Below, piece after piece: positions 19,415-27,181 of a stretch of DNA of 64,000 bases. The stretch is from Propionibacteriales bacterium (lineage in GTDB: Bacteria > Actinomycetota > Actinomycetes > Propionibacteriales > Nocardioidaceae): assembly GCA_026392465.1 (NCBI GenBank), contig JAPLCA010000013.1, forward strand, positions 1-64,000. Direction: 5' to 3'. The notes under the pieces were generated by a model. That model was not told the origin of the DNA, did not search any database, and saw only the letters and a list, made by a program, of their open reading frames with translations. How positions within the stretch are numbered: position 1 is the stretch's first letter; each line of letters begins with the position of its first letter. The translations under genes were made by a program, and so were the position numbers.

Positions 19415-20313
19415 GCATGCAGGGACAGGTGCAGGGCCAGGGGTCGGCGTCGCAGTGGCAGAGCGGGTCGGCGCGACCCATGCAGCTGCGCGTGCGGCAC
19501 ACGACCGGCTTCACGTACGCCGAGGGCGCGGTGGCGTCGTACAACGAGGCGCGGATGACCCCGCTGACGACGTCGGACCAGGTGGTCCTGCGGTCGCGGG
19601 TGGAGGTGTCGCCGACGGCGTGGTCGCAGGAGTACCGCGACTACTGGGGCACGGTCGTCACGGCGTTCGAGGTGCACGAGCCGCACGACGCGCTGACGGT
19701 GGTCGCCACGTCGACGGTGGAGAGCACGCCGCACCCGGTCGACGTCGCCCCGGTGGGCTGGGCCGACCTCGCGGCGGTGGCCGACGAGTGGTGCGAGTTC
19801 CTGGTGCTGGACTCGTGGGTGCGTCCCCACGACGACCTGGCGTCGCGGCTCGACGGGCTGCAGGCCTCCTCCGAGACGCCGGGCGAGTACGCCGTGGGCG
19901 TGTTCGGCCTGGTCCACGACCACCTGCGCTACCTGCCGGGCGTCACGCAGGTGTCGACGACGGCGGCGGAGGCGTGGGAGGCCGGCGCGGGGGTGTGCCA
20001 GGACGTCGCGCACGCGACGCTCGGCGCGTTGCGCCGGGCGGGGATCCCCGCCCGGTACGTGTCGGGCTACCTGCACCCGTCGGCCGAGCCGGTCGTCGGC
20101 GAGACGGTCGAGGGCGAGTCGCACGCCTGGGTGGAGTACTGGGACGGCGACTGGCGCGGGTTCGACCCGACGAACGCGGTCGTGCCCGGCGAGCGGCACG
20201 TGCTCGTCGCCCGAGGTCGCGGCTACGCGGACTGCCCGCCGCTGCGCGGCATCTACTCGACGCCGGGTGCGTCGGAGCTGTTCGTGAGCGTCGAGGTCAC
20301 GCGTCTGCGCTGA
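19411..20313 (+). CDS. Transglutaminase-like cysteine protease-fold protein
   Basis: A 300-residue protein with a bacterial transglutaminase-like N-terminal domain (LRVRHTTGFTYAEGAV) and a catalytic domain. The presumed triad is Cys in AGVCQDVAHATLGALRRAG, His in GESHAWVEYW and Asp in GFDPTN. GTG 19411 overlaps the alpha-E stop (GTGA) and has GGGAGGGG upstream, so it is preferred over ATG 19417. There is no signal peptide, so the protein is likely cytosolic. It may cleave or cross-link the product of its two operon partners. The 3' end overlaps the convergent gene by 17 bases. Confidence 0.9.
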   Translation: MSMQGQVQGQGSASQWQSGSARPMQLRVRHTTGFTYAEGAVASYNEARMTPLTTSDQVVLRSRVEVSPTAWSQEYRDYWGTVVTAFEVHEPHDALTVVATSTVESTPHPVDVAPVGWADLAAVADEWCEFLVLDSWVRPHDDLASRLDGLQASSETPGEYAVGVFGLVHDHLRYLPGVTQVSTTAAEAWEAGAGVCQDVAHATLGALRRAGIPARYVSGYLHPSAEPVVGETVEGESHAWVEYWDGDWRGFDPTNAVVPGERHVLVARGRGYADCPPLRGIYSTPGASELFVSVEVTRLR

Positions 20314-20713
20314 CGGGTGCCTCGTCGAGCTCGGGCGGCTGACGTCGTGCGCTGGCCGATCCGGCGACCACGAGCAGCGCGGCGAGGGCCAGGGCGGCGG
20401 TGGACGAGCCGAGGTCGATCATCGAGTCGAGCGCGTCGGGCCACCCCCGCAGACCGTTCTCGTCGCTGAACCCGCGCAGGTAGGCGGCCCACGCGACGAC
20501 GGCTCCGACGGAGCCGACCACGGTCAGCACCTTCGCCATCCGGCGCGCCGACGGTGCCGCGCTCGGCTGCGCGACGACCGCCAGCATCGCCACGCCGATC
20601 AGCCCGACGACCCAGGGCGTCGGCGTGACGAGGAACGGCGCCGTGCCGAGCGCCGCAGCCGTGACGATGCCGAGGGCACACGCCCCGAGCACCACGCCGA
20701 CGACCGTTCGCAT
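20297..20713 (-). CDS. Membrane protein, unknown function
   Basis: 138 residues with about four hydrophobic segments: VVGVVLGACALGIVTAAALG, WVVGLIGVAMLAVVA, LTVVGSVGAVVAWAAYL and TAALALAALLVVAG. Start at ATG 20713; the longer frame overlaps the promoter of the divergent reductase gene. No family was recognised. It is convergent with the transglutaminase-like gene and overlaps its end. CACCCT 6 bases upstream is an imperfect leaderless -10. Confidence 0.65.
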   Translation of the reverse strand: MRTVVGVVLGACALGIVTAAALGTAPFLVTPTPWVVGLIGVAMLAVVAQPSAAPSARRMAKVLTVVGSVGAVVAWAAYLRGFSDENGLRGWPDALDSMIDLGSSTAALALAALLVVAGSASARRQPPELDEAPVSADA

Positions 20714-20855
20714 GCCCCTAGGGTGACGGGTCGCGGGCGTTTCGTCACGTTGGGATGGAGCGTGTTCCACCACGGGCCCCGCGCAGCGCGGTCCCGGCGG
20801 TCCAGTGGGGAGCGTCGAGGGGCGAGGTCCACGGGTGGTCGCTAGCGTCGGGACC

Positions 20856-21983
20856 ATGACCGAGGAGCGCTACTGGGCCGACGCCGTGCCCGAGACCCAC
20901 CGTCCGTACGTCGCGGCCGAGGACCGCTACCAGCACCTGGAGTACCGGCGGGTGGGCGACAGCGGGCTGCTGCTGCCGCCGATCTCGCTGGGCCTGTGGT
21001 GGAACTTCGGCGACGACCGCCCCTTCGCGACGCAGCGCGAGATCCTGCGGCACGCGTTCGACCGCGGCGTCACGCACTTCGACCTCGCGAACAACTACGG
21101 CCCGCCGTACGGCTCCGCGGAGGAGAACTTCGGGCGGATGATGCGCACCGACTTCAAGCCCTACCGCGACGAGCTGGTGCTCTCCAGCAAGGCCGGCTGG
21201 GACATGTGGCCGGGCCCGTACGGGAAGCTCGGCTCGCGCAAGTACCTGCTGAGCAGCCTCGAGGCGTCGCTGGAGCGGATGAGCGTCGACTACGTCGACA
21301 TCTTCTACTCCCACCGCACCGACCCCGGCACGCCGGTGGCGGAGACGATCGGCGCGCTCGACACCGCGGTGCGCCAGGGCAAGGCGCTGTACGTCGGCAT
21401 CTCGTCGTACTCGCCGGAGCGGACGGCCGAGGCCGTGGCGGTGGCGAAGGAACTCGGCACGCCGTTGGTCATCCACCAGCCGTCGTACTCGATCGTGAAC
21501 CGCTGGATCGAGGAGGGCGCCGACGCCCGTCCGGCCGGCTTCGGCGGGACCACCGGCTCGGGTGGAGGCACCAGCCTGCTCTCGGTGCTCGACGAGCACG
21601 GTCTGGGATCCATCGGGTTCACACCGCTCGCCCAGGGTCTGCTGACGTCGAAGTACCTCGGCGACGAGCCGGCGGAGCGTTCCGGCGAGCGCGGGTCGTT
21701 CACCGACGACGTCGTCACCCCCGACCTCGTCGAGCGGCTGCGGGGGCTGAACGAGGTCGCCGAGGAGCGGGGCCAGTCCCTCGCCCAGCTGGCCATCTCG
21801 TGGGTGCTGCGGCCGGGCGGCGTCACGTCGGCGCTCATCGGCGCCTCCTCGACCGAGCAGCTCGACGAGAACCTCGCCGCCGCCGCGAAGACCGACTTCA
21901 CCGACGAGGAGCTCGCCCGCATCGACGAGCTCGCCGGCACGGTCGAGGGCGTCAACATCTGGGACGTCTCCAGCGACCTCTGA
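20856..21983 (+). CDS. yghZ: Aldo/keto reductase, YghZ type
   Basis: A 375-residue aldo/keto reductase closely resembling E. coli YghZ, which reduces L-glyceraldehyde 3-phosphate with NADPH. Shared blocks are LGLWWNFGDD, THFDLANNYGPPYGSAEENFG, SSKAGWDMWPGPYG, YVDIFYSHR and GISSYSPERT. The catalytic Asp, Tyr, Lys and His of the family are all present. ATG 20856 has TAGCGT 7 bases upstream, so it is probably leaderless. An insertion rich in glycine (GFGGTTGSGGGTS) distinguishes it from YghZ. A perfect 34-bp palindrome follows the stop. Confidence 0.9.
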   Translation: MTEERYWADAVPETHRPYVAAEDRYQHLEYRRVGDSGLLLPPISLGLWWNFGDDRPFATQREILRHAFDRGVTHFDLANNYGPPYGSAEENFGRMMRTDFKPYRDELVLSSKAGWDMWPGPYGKLGSRKYLLSSLEASLERMSVDYVDIFYSHRTDPGTPVAETIGALDTAVRQGKALYVGISSYSPERTAEAVAVAKELGTPLVIHQPSYSIVNRWIEEGADARPAGFGGTTGSGGGTSLLSVLDEHGLGSIGFTPLAQGLLTSKYLGDEPAERSGERGSFTDDVVTPDLVERLRGLNEVAEERGQSLAQLAISWVLRPGGVTSALIGASSTEQLDENLAAAAKTDFTDEELARIDELAGTVEGVNIWDVSSDL

Positions 21984-21989
21984 CCCGCA

Positions 21990-22023
21990 GCGGAGATTCC
22001 CAGGTCGACCTGGGAATCTCCGC
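21990..22023. terminator. Perfect 34-bp palindrome, terminator
   Basis: Arms of 17 bp (GCGGAGATTCCCAGGTC and complement) with no spacer, 6 bases after the reductase stop. It could serve both convergent genes. Confidence 0.8.
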
Positions 22024-22026
22024 CGG

Positions 22027-22104
22027 GCACGGTTTCCTCAGGTAAGCACGGAGAGCAAGCCGTGCTGGTCTGAGAAAACCGTGCTTCGCGCGCCGTCGGC
22101 GCGC
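22027..22104. repeat. Two more consecutive hairpins between convergent genes
   Basis: A long imperfect inverted repeat at 22027-22084 has 25-base arms beginning GCACGGTTT, with four mismatches. It is followed by GCGCGCC-gtc-GGCGCGC at 22088-22104, ending at the stop of the next gene. With the preceding palindrome this makes three hairpins in 115 bases. Confidence 0.75.
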
Positions 22105-22791
22105 TCAGGCCCCCAGGTGCGCGGCCCGGCGCACGACGTCGGCCGGCACGACGTCGTGCGAGTCCGCCGCCGACACCGGGCTTCCCGCGACCATCGACAG
22201 GGGCACGACGCCCGCCCACGCGCCGGCCTCGACGTCGACGTCGTCGTCCACCGGGTCGCCGGCGCGCACCTTCACCGACGCCTCGCGGAGCGGGACGGCC
22301 AGCACGGCGGTCGCGGCGACCTCCTTGCGGGTGGGCGGCCGCAGGGTCGCCGAGCGGCCGGGCACGACGTGGTCGACGGTCAGGTCGAGGGCGTGCGCCT
22401 TCTCCCGTGGGTCGTCGACGATCCGGGCCTCCCCGACGACCACGGCGGAGCGGTAGTTCATCGAGTGGTGGAAGCCGGAGCGCGCCACGACCAGCCCGTC
22501 GAGCAGCGTCGCCGTGACGCACACCGTCCGCCGGTCCGACCGGGTCAGCCACCGCGCGGCCACCGAGCCGTGCACGTAGAGCGTGCCGTCCGCGTCGGGG
22601 CCGTCGAGGTCGACGGCGATCGCGACCGGCAGCACGACGGGGTGGTCGCCGACGTCGACGCCCAGGTGCGCGACGAGGGCCTCGCGCAGGATCGCGTGCA
22701 GCGCGGCCCGGTCGGTGATTCCCCGCTCGCGCGAGCGCCCGAGGGTCGTGCGGGCGGTGGGTGAGAGCGGCGAGACGTCGGTGCTGGTCAT
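22105..22791 (-). CDS. Pyridoxamine 5'-phosphate oxidase-family flavin protein
   Basis: A 228-residue split-barrel flavin-binding protein of the pyridoxamine-oxidase-like class, with the segment LYVHGSVAARWL...VCVTATLLDGLVVARSGFHH and SMNYRSAVVVGEA. This subgroup binds FMN or related cofactors, and its substrates are mostly unknown. It is not a canonical PdxH. It is transcribed divergently from a MocR-type regulator, with 56 bases between starts. It is therefore likely controlled by that regulator and linked to B6 or to a PLP-sensed pathway. Confidence 0.82.
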   Translation of the reverse strand: MTSTDVSPLSPTARTTLGRSRERGITDRAALHAILREALVAHLGVDVGDHPVVLPVAIAVDLDGPDADGTLYVHGSVAARWLTRSDRRTVCVTATLLDGLVVARSGFHHSMNYRSAVVVGEARIVDDPREKAHALDLTVDHVVPGRSATLRPPTRKEVAATAVLAVPLREASVKVRAGDPVDDDVDVEAGAWAGVVPLSMVAGSPVSAADSHDVVPADVVRRAAHLGA

Positions 22792-22811
22792 GGTCCCAGC
22801 CTGTGAGGGCG

Positions 22812-22840
22812 AGTGGACTGTCGTCCAGGTCCACTATCGT
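22812..22840. promoter_or_regulatory. MocR operator and leaderless promoter
   Basis: AGTGGAC (22812-22818) and its exact complement GTCCACT (22829-22835) form an inverted repeat that overlaps the -10 box TATCGT (22835-22840) and spans the -35 region of the regulator gene. It lies 20 bases from the divergent start. The position suits autorepression and control of both genes. Confidence 0.6.
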
Positions 22841-22847
22841 GCAAGAC

Positions 22848-24227
22848 GTGCAGACCACTTCGTCGCCGACCCTGCCGCTCCGCCTCGACCGGACGAGCGA
22901 CGTCCCGCTGGCGACGCAGCTCGCCGCCGGCGTCCGACGCCTCGTCGGCACCGGCGCGCTCCGCCGGGGCACGCGGCTGCCCGCGAGCCGGGCGCTGGCT
23001 CTGGAGCTCCAGGTCTCCCGCGCGGTGGTCACGCAGGCGTACGACCAGCTCGTCGCCGAGGGCTGGCTCGAGGCGCGCCACGGGTCGGGCACCTTCGTGT
23101 CGGGCTCCGCCACGGTCCCGGCGCCTGCGGCTCCGCCGCGGCCCGTCGCGACTCCCGACCCGGCGCCTCCCCTGGTGCGCCTCGACACCGGCACGCCCTG
23201 GATCGACCCGCGCCACCGTGCGGGGTGGCGGCGGGCCTGGCGCGACGTGGCCGCCGCCGTCCCGCCCGCCGGCTACGACGACCCCTGCGGGAGCCCCGCG
23301 CTGCGCGCCGCGCTCGCCGAACGTCTCGGCCGGCTGCGCGGTGTGGACTGCGACCCCGACGAGGTGGTCGTCACGCAGGGCACCACCGACGGCCTGCGCG
23401 CCCTGCTGGAGGTGCTGCCCGGTGGTCCCGTCGCGGTCGAGGACCCCGGCTACCGGGCGGCGGTCGCCACCGTGCGGGCCTCGGGGCGAGCCGTGGTCGA
23501 CGTGCCCGCCCGCGGGACCCCGGTCGTGCCGCCGGACGTCGTCGCGACCTACGTGACCCCCGCCCACCAGCACCCGCTCGGGCACGTGCTGCCCGCGGCC
23601 GACCGGGTGGCGCTGCTCGCGGAGGCGACCGGCCGAGGCGTCGTGGTCGTCGAGGACGACTACGACTCCGAGTTCCGCTACGACGTCGCGCCCGTCCCCG
23701 CGCTCGCGTCGCTCGACCGCACCCGCGTCGCGTACCTCGGCACCGCCTCGAAGTCGGTGTCGCCCAGCCTGCGCCTCGGCTGGCTCGTGCCGCCACCGCA
23801 CCTGCTCGACGCCGTCCGTGCGGCTCGCGCGGTCCGGCACGAGGGCGTCTCGTGGCCGGTCCAACGGGCCTTCCTGTCGATGCTGCGCGACGGGTACGTC
23901 GACCGCGTCGTCCGCTCCGCCCGCCGGGTGTACGCCGAACGCGCACCTCGCGTCGCCGACGTGCTCGCCCCGCACGCGGCGCCCGCCGGTCCGAGCGCGG
24001 GCATGTACTCCACCTGGCTCCTCCCGGCCGCCCGCGCGCTCGCGGCGCACGACGCGGCCCGAGCAGCGGGCTTCGACGTGCCCCTGCTCGCCGACTACAC
24101 ACGCGGCTCCACCCTCACCGGACTCGTCGTCGGCTTCGGCGGCGTGAGCGACGTCGAGCTCGACACCGCGCTGGCGGCTCTGGCACGGGGCCTCGAGGAC
24201 CGACCGGACCGCCGCCGGTCACGCTGA
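22848..24227 (+). CDS. MocR/PdxR-type transcriptional regulator
   Basis: A 459-residue fusion of a GntR winged helix (about residues 8-85, LPASRALALELQVSRAVVTQAYDQL) and a fold-type I aminotransferase domain. The PLP lysine is in TASKSVSPSLRLGW, and VVEDDYDSEFRYD carries the PLP aspartate. GTG 22848 follows TATCGT by 7 bases. Such regulators sense pyridoxal phosphate or an amino compound through the aminotransferase domain. The divergent flavin split-barrel gene suggests vitamin B6 metabolism, but the effector is not shown by sequence. Confidence 0.9.
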   Translation: MQTTSSPTLPLRLDRTSDVPLATQLAAGVRRLVGTGALRRGTRLPASRALALELQVSRAVVTQAYDQLVAEGWLEARHGSGTFVSGSATVPAPAAPPRPVATPDPAPPLVRLDTGTPWIDPRHRAGWRRAWRDVAAAVPPAGYDDPCGSPALRAALAERLGRLRGVDCDPDEVVVTQGTTDGLRALLEVLPGGPVAVEDPGYRAAVATVRASGRAVVDVPARGTPVVPPDVVATYVTPAHQHPLGHVLPAADRVALLAEATGRGVVVVEDDYDSEFRYDVAPVPALASLDRTRVAYLGTASKSVSPSLRLGWLVPPPHLLDAVRAARAVRHEGVSWPVQRAFLSMLRDGYVDRVVRSARRVYAERAPRVADVLAPHAAPAGPSAGMYSTWLLPAARALAAHDAARAAGFDVPLLADYTRGSTLTGLVVGFGGVSDVELDTALAALARGLEDRPDRRRSR

Positions 24228-24281
24228 CGCGGCGGCACGCACGACGCTGCGCCCACGACACGCGTGGGGTTCACTGGTGAC

Positions 24282-24626
24282 ATGGGTGCCGACACCTCCA
24301 CGATGCCGCTGCCCGGTGGCGGGCACGCCGACCCCCCGGACCGGCTCACGCCGTTCCAGCAGCGGGTCGCCGACGTGGTGGCCGCCCTGCGACCGGGCGA
24401 CCTGATGACCTACGGCGAGGTGGCGCTCGAGGCGGGGCACCCGGGCGCGGGCCAGGCGGTCGCGAACGTGCTGCGTCGCGTCCCGGGACTGCCGTGGTGG
24501 CGCGTCCTGCCCACGAACGGCCGGCTCTACCGCCAGCACCGTGAGGCGGCCACCCCGCTCCTGCAGGCCGAGGGGCACGTCGTGGACGACGAGGGACGCG
24601 TCCGGTCGGGCTCCCCTCAGGCCTGA
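24282..24626 (+). CDS. Alkyltransferase-like protein (ATL)
   Basis: 114 residues matching the C-terminal DNA-binding half of O6-alkylguanine-DNA alkyltransferase: LTPFQQRVADVVAALRPGDLMTYGEVA, and AVANVLRRVPGLPWWRVLP. The active-site PCHR motif is replaced by PWWR, so the alkyl-acceptor cysteine is missing. Such ATLs bind O6-alkylguanine and hand the lesion to nucleotide excision repair. Start ATG 24282. The 3' end overlaps the convergent MOSC gene by 10 bases. Confidence 0.87.
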   Translation: MGADTSTMPLPGGGHADPPDRLTPFQQRVADVVAALRPGDLMTYGEVALEAGHPGAGQAVANVLRRVPGLPWWRVLPTNGRLYRQHREAATPLLQAEGHVVDDEGRVRSGSPQA

Positions 24627-25213
24627 CGACGCGCCGCCGCGAGCGCCTCGCGCCGCATCTGCGCGGCGTCGCCCGGGCTCAGGTGACGCACCGCCACCAG
24701 CCGGGCAGGACCCACCGACAGCACCCCGTCGTCGAGCGGCTCGCTGCGGATGCCGGCGTGGCCTCGCATCGCCTGGTGGGCCCCGGGAGCGAGCACCACG
24801 TCCATCCACGCGCACGGGTTCGCCCGGGTGAGCGAACGGAACGTGAGGCTGCGGCCCCCTTGCTCGACCGTGAACTCGCTGTGCACGAGCGACTCGACGT
24901 CGAGCCCGCGCGTCAGCACGTTGCGGCGCGCCAGGAACGGGTCGAGCCCCGGTGCCTCGAGGGTCGCGCCGACCCCCGCGATCTCCTCGACCGCCAGGAA
25001 CGTCACTGCCGCGAACCGGTGCCGGGTGCCGAAGTAGCGGTCGCCGACCAGCCCCTTGTGCGCCCGCACGTCCACCGACGTCTGCCGGTCGGAGCCCATC
25101 GCCGGACGCGGACCGTCGGAGGGCCGACCGTCGTAGCGGTGCCGCGGCGACACGACCAGGCCGACGATCTCGAGGTCGACCGGCTCGACGTCGACGGGGA
25201 GGGCGTCCTGCAC
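24617..25213 (-). CDS. MOSC domain protein
   Basis: 198 residues with a MOSC domain, the fold of molybdenum-cofactor sulfurase C-termini. Visible elements are DVRAHKGLVGDRYFG, ARRNVLTRGLDVESLV and the cysteine-containing TRANPCAWMDVVLAPGAHQAMRGH. Stand-alone MOSC proteins are thought to handle sulfur or N-hydroxylated substrates on Moco; the substrate here is unknown. GTG 25213 has TAGCGT 6 bases upstream. A second, YcbX-like MOSC gene is at 33.6 kb. Confidence 0.85.
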   Translation of the reverse strand: MQDALPVDVEPVDLEIVGLVVSPRHRYDGRPSDGPRPAMGSDRQTSVDVRAHKGLVGDRYFGTRHRFAAVTFLAVEEIAGVGATLEAPGLDPFLARRNVLTRGLDVESLVHSEFTVEQGGRSLTFRSLTRANPCAWMDVVLAPGAHQAMRGHAGIRSEPLDDGVLSVGPARLVAVRHLSPGDAAQMRREALAAARRQA

Positions 25214-25357
25214 CCTGACACGCTAGCCCCCGCGCGGTCGCGCCCCCGCGATTTGGCCCGGCATCGTGGGCACCGCTAGACTTCCGTGGTTGCCCGATCC
25301 GGGCACACCTCCTGCTGCGGACCGTCCGTAGCCGTTCAGACCGAAGGAGGACGCACC

Positions 25358-25654
25358 TTGTCGTTGCGTCACTACGAAGTCATGGTCATCCTCGACCCCG
25401 AGCTCGACGAGCGCACCGTCGCCCCGAGCCTCGACACCTACCTCAACGTCGTGAAGAACGACGGAGGCAGCGTCGAGAACGTCGACGTGTGGGGCAAGCG
25501 CCGCCTCGCATACGAGATCAACAAGAAGAACGAGGGCATCTACGCCGTCATCGACCTGACCGCCACGCCGGACACGGTCAAGGAGCTCGACCGTCAGCTC
25601 GGGCTCAACGAGTCCGTCGTCCGCACGAAGGTCACCCGACCCGACGCGAAGTAA
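25358..25654 (+). CDS. rpsF: 30S ribosomal protein bS6
   Basis: 98 residues. Start chosen at TTG 25358, because GGAGG lies exactly 7 bases upstream and the protein then begins [15 protein letters not shown], as in the family. An upstream in-frame reading from 25286 has no homology. bS6 pairs with bS18 in the platform of the small subunit. The gene leads the conserved rpsF-ssb-rpsR-rplI operon. Confidence 0.95.
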   Translation: MSLRHYEVMVILDPELDERTVAPSLDTYLNVVKNDGGSVENVDVWGKRRLAYEINKKNEGIYAVIDLTATPDTVKELDRQLGLNESVVRTKVTRPDAK

Positions 25655-25781
25655 GGGCTCACCCGAGCTCCCTGTGGACGGTGACCCGGTCACTGTCCGC
25701 ACCCCGGGGTTCACTGGTACAGCATCCACTGGATCGAATCCCACCCACGGCAACCACAGCCACCATCGAAAGGCTGGTCCC

Positions 25782-26348
25782 ATGGCAGGCGAGACCGTCA
25801 TCACCGTCGTCGGCAACATCACCGACGACCCCGAGCTGAAGTTCACCCCGTCCGGCGCGGCGGTCGCGAACTTCACCGTCGCCTCGACGCCGCGGTCCTT
25901 CGACCGTCAGTCGAACGAGTGGAAGGACGGCAACCCGCTGTTCATCCGCTGCTCCGTGTGGCGCCAGATGGCCGAGAACGTCGCCGAGTCGCTCCAGAAG
26001 GGCCAGCACGTCATCGTGCACGGCGCCCTCAACGTCCGGCAGTACGAGCGCCAGGACGGCGGACGCGGCACCAGCGTGGAGATGAACGTCTACGAGGTCG
26101 GAGCGTCGCTGCGCTTCGCCACCGCGAAGGTCACCAAGGCCTCGCGCGGTGGCGGCGGTGGCGGTGGCGGCGACTTCGGTGGCGGCGGCGGTGGTTTCGG
26201 CGGCGGTGGCGGCAGCTACGGCGCAGGACAGGGCGGCGGCAACGCCGGTGGCGGGAACGCCAACCCCTGGTCGCAGCCGCAGTCCGCACCGCAGGGTGGG
26301 AACGACGCCTGGGGCGGCGGCGCGGCCGCCGACGAGCCCCCCTTCTGA
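25782..26348 (+). CDS. ssb: Single-stranded DNA-binding protein
   Basis: A 188-residue SSB. The OB fold is in residues 1-115 ([44 protein letters not shown]). A glycine-rich linker follows at about 125-165 and the acidic C-terminal tail ends DEPPF, which recruits partner proteins. Start ATG 25782 with GAAAGG upstream. The length is slightly above the E. coli protein because of the long glycine linker. Confidence 0.96.
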   Translation: MAGETVITVVGNITDDPELKFTPSGAAVANFTVASTPRSFDRQSNEWKDGNPLFIRCSVWRQMAENVAESLQKGQHVIVHGALNVRQYERQDGGRGTSVEMNVYEVGASLRFATAKVTKASRGGGGGGGGDFGGGGGGFGGGGGSYGAGQGGGNAGGGNANPWSQPQSAPQGGNDAWGGGAAADEPPF

Positions 26349-26391
26349 TCCAGCGCACCCCGTTCTTTAGATACACCGTTCAAGGAGAACC

Positions 26392-26628
26392 ATGGCCAAG
26401 CCAGTTGTCCGGAAGCCGAAGAAGAAGAGCAACCCGCTCGCGGCCGCCGGCGTCACCACCATCGACTACAAGGACACCGCGCTCCTGCGCAAGTTCATCT
26501 CCGACCGCGGCAAGATCCGCGCGCGTCGGGTGACGGGTGTCTCCGTCCAGGAGCAGCGTCAGATCGCCAAGGCGATCAAGAACGCCCGCGAGATGGCGCT
26601 CCTGCCCTACACGTCCAGCGGACGCTGA
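26392..26628 (+). CDS. rpsR: 30S ribosomal protein bS18, cysteine-free form
   Basis: 78 residues, preceded by AAGGAGA. The conserved core [26 protein letters not shown] and the end MALLPYTSS are clear. The zinc-binding cysteines found in many actinobacterial bS18 proteins (CxxC near residue 15 and one in GNC) are replaced by non-cysteine residues, so this is the zinc-independent form although it sits in the main operon. Confidence 0.94.
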   Translation: MAKPVVRKPKKKSNPLAAAGVTTIDYKDTALLRKFISDRGKIRARRVTGVSVQEQRQIAKAIKNAREMALLPYTSSGR

Positions 26629-26647
26629 GAGAGGGACTGATCCACCG

Positions 26648-27094
26648 ATGAAGCTCATCCTGACGCACGAGGTCAGCAACCTCGGAGAGCCCGGCGACAT
26701 CGTCGAGGTCAAGGACGGCTACGGACGCAACTTCCTGCTCCCGCGCAACTACGCGATCCGCTGGAGCAAGGGTGCGGCCAAGCAGGTCGAGTCCATCAAG
26801 GCCGCCCGCGACGCGCGCGCCGTGCACGACCTCGAGGAGGCCCGTCAGATCAAGGGTCGTCTCGAGGCCGAGCCGGTCAACGTCGCGGTCCGCGCCGGCG
26901 AGGGCGGCCGCCTGTTCGGCGCCGTCACCGTCTCCGACATCGCCACCGCCCTCGAGGCGGCCGGCGGCTCGGTCGACAAGCGTCGCATCGAGGTCGGCAA
27001 CCCGATCAAGGCGCTCGGTGCCCACACGGTCACCGTCCGCGTCCACCCCGAGGTGACCGCCCAGGTCCGCCTCAACGTGGTCGCCTCCAAGTAG
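26648..27094 (+). CDS. rplI: 50S ribosomal protein bL9
   Basis: 148 residues from ATG 26648 ([33 protein letters not shown]), the family N-terminus. The long connecting helix and the C-terminal RNA-binding domain are present. It is the last gene of rpsF-ssb-rpsR-rplI, followed within 10 bases by a strong hairpin. The family length is normal. Confidence 0.96.
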   Translation: MKLILTHEVSNLGEPGDIVEVKDGYGRNFLLPRNYAIRWSKGAAKQVESIKAARDARAVHDLEEARQIKGRLEAEPVNVAVRAGEGGRLFGAVTVSDIATALEAAGGSVDKRRIEVGNPIKALGAHTVTVRVHPEVTAQVRLNVVASK

Positions 27095-27101
27095 GTCCTG
27101 C

Positions 27102-27140
27102 GACGGGGCTCGGTCCGGCACTGCCGGGCCGGGCCCCGTC
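27102..27140 (+). terminator. Terminator of the rpsF-rplI operon
   Basis: GACGGGGC (27102-27109) pairs with GCCCCGTC (27133-27140). The interior CCGGC/GCCGG extends the stem. Confidence 0.8.
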
Positions 27141-27181
27141 GTCGTTCACCCGTCCCGAGACCCCGTTCCCCCGAGGTTCCC

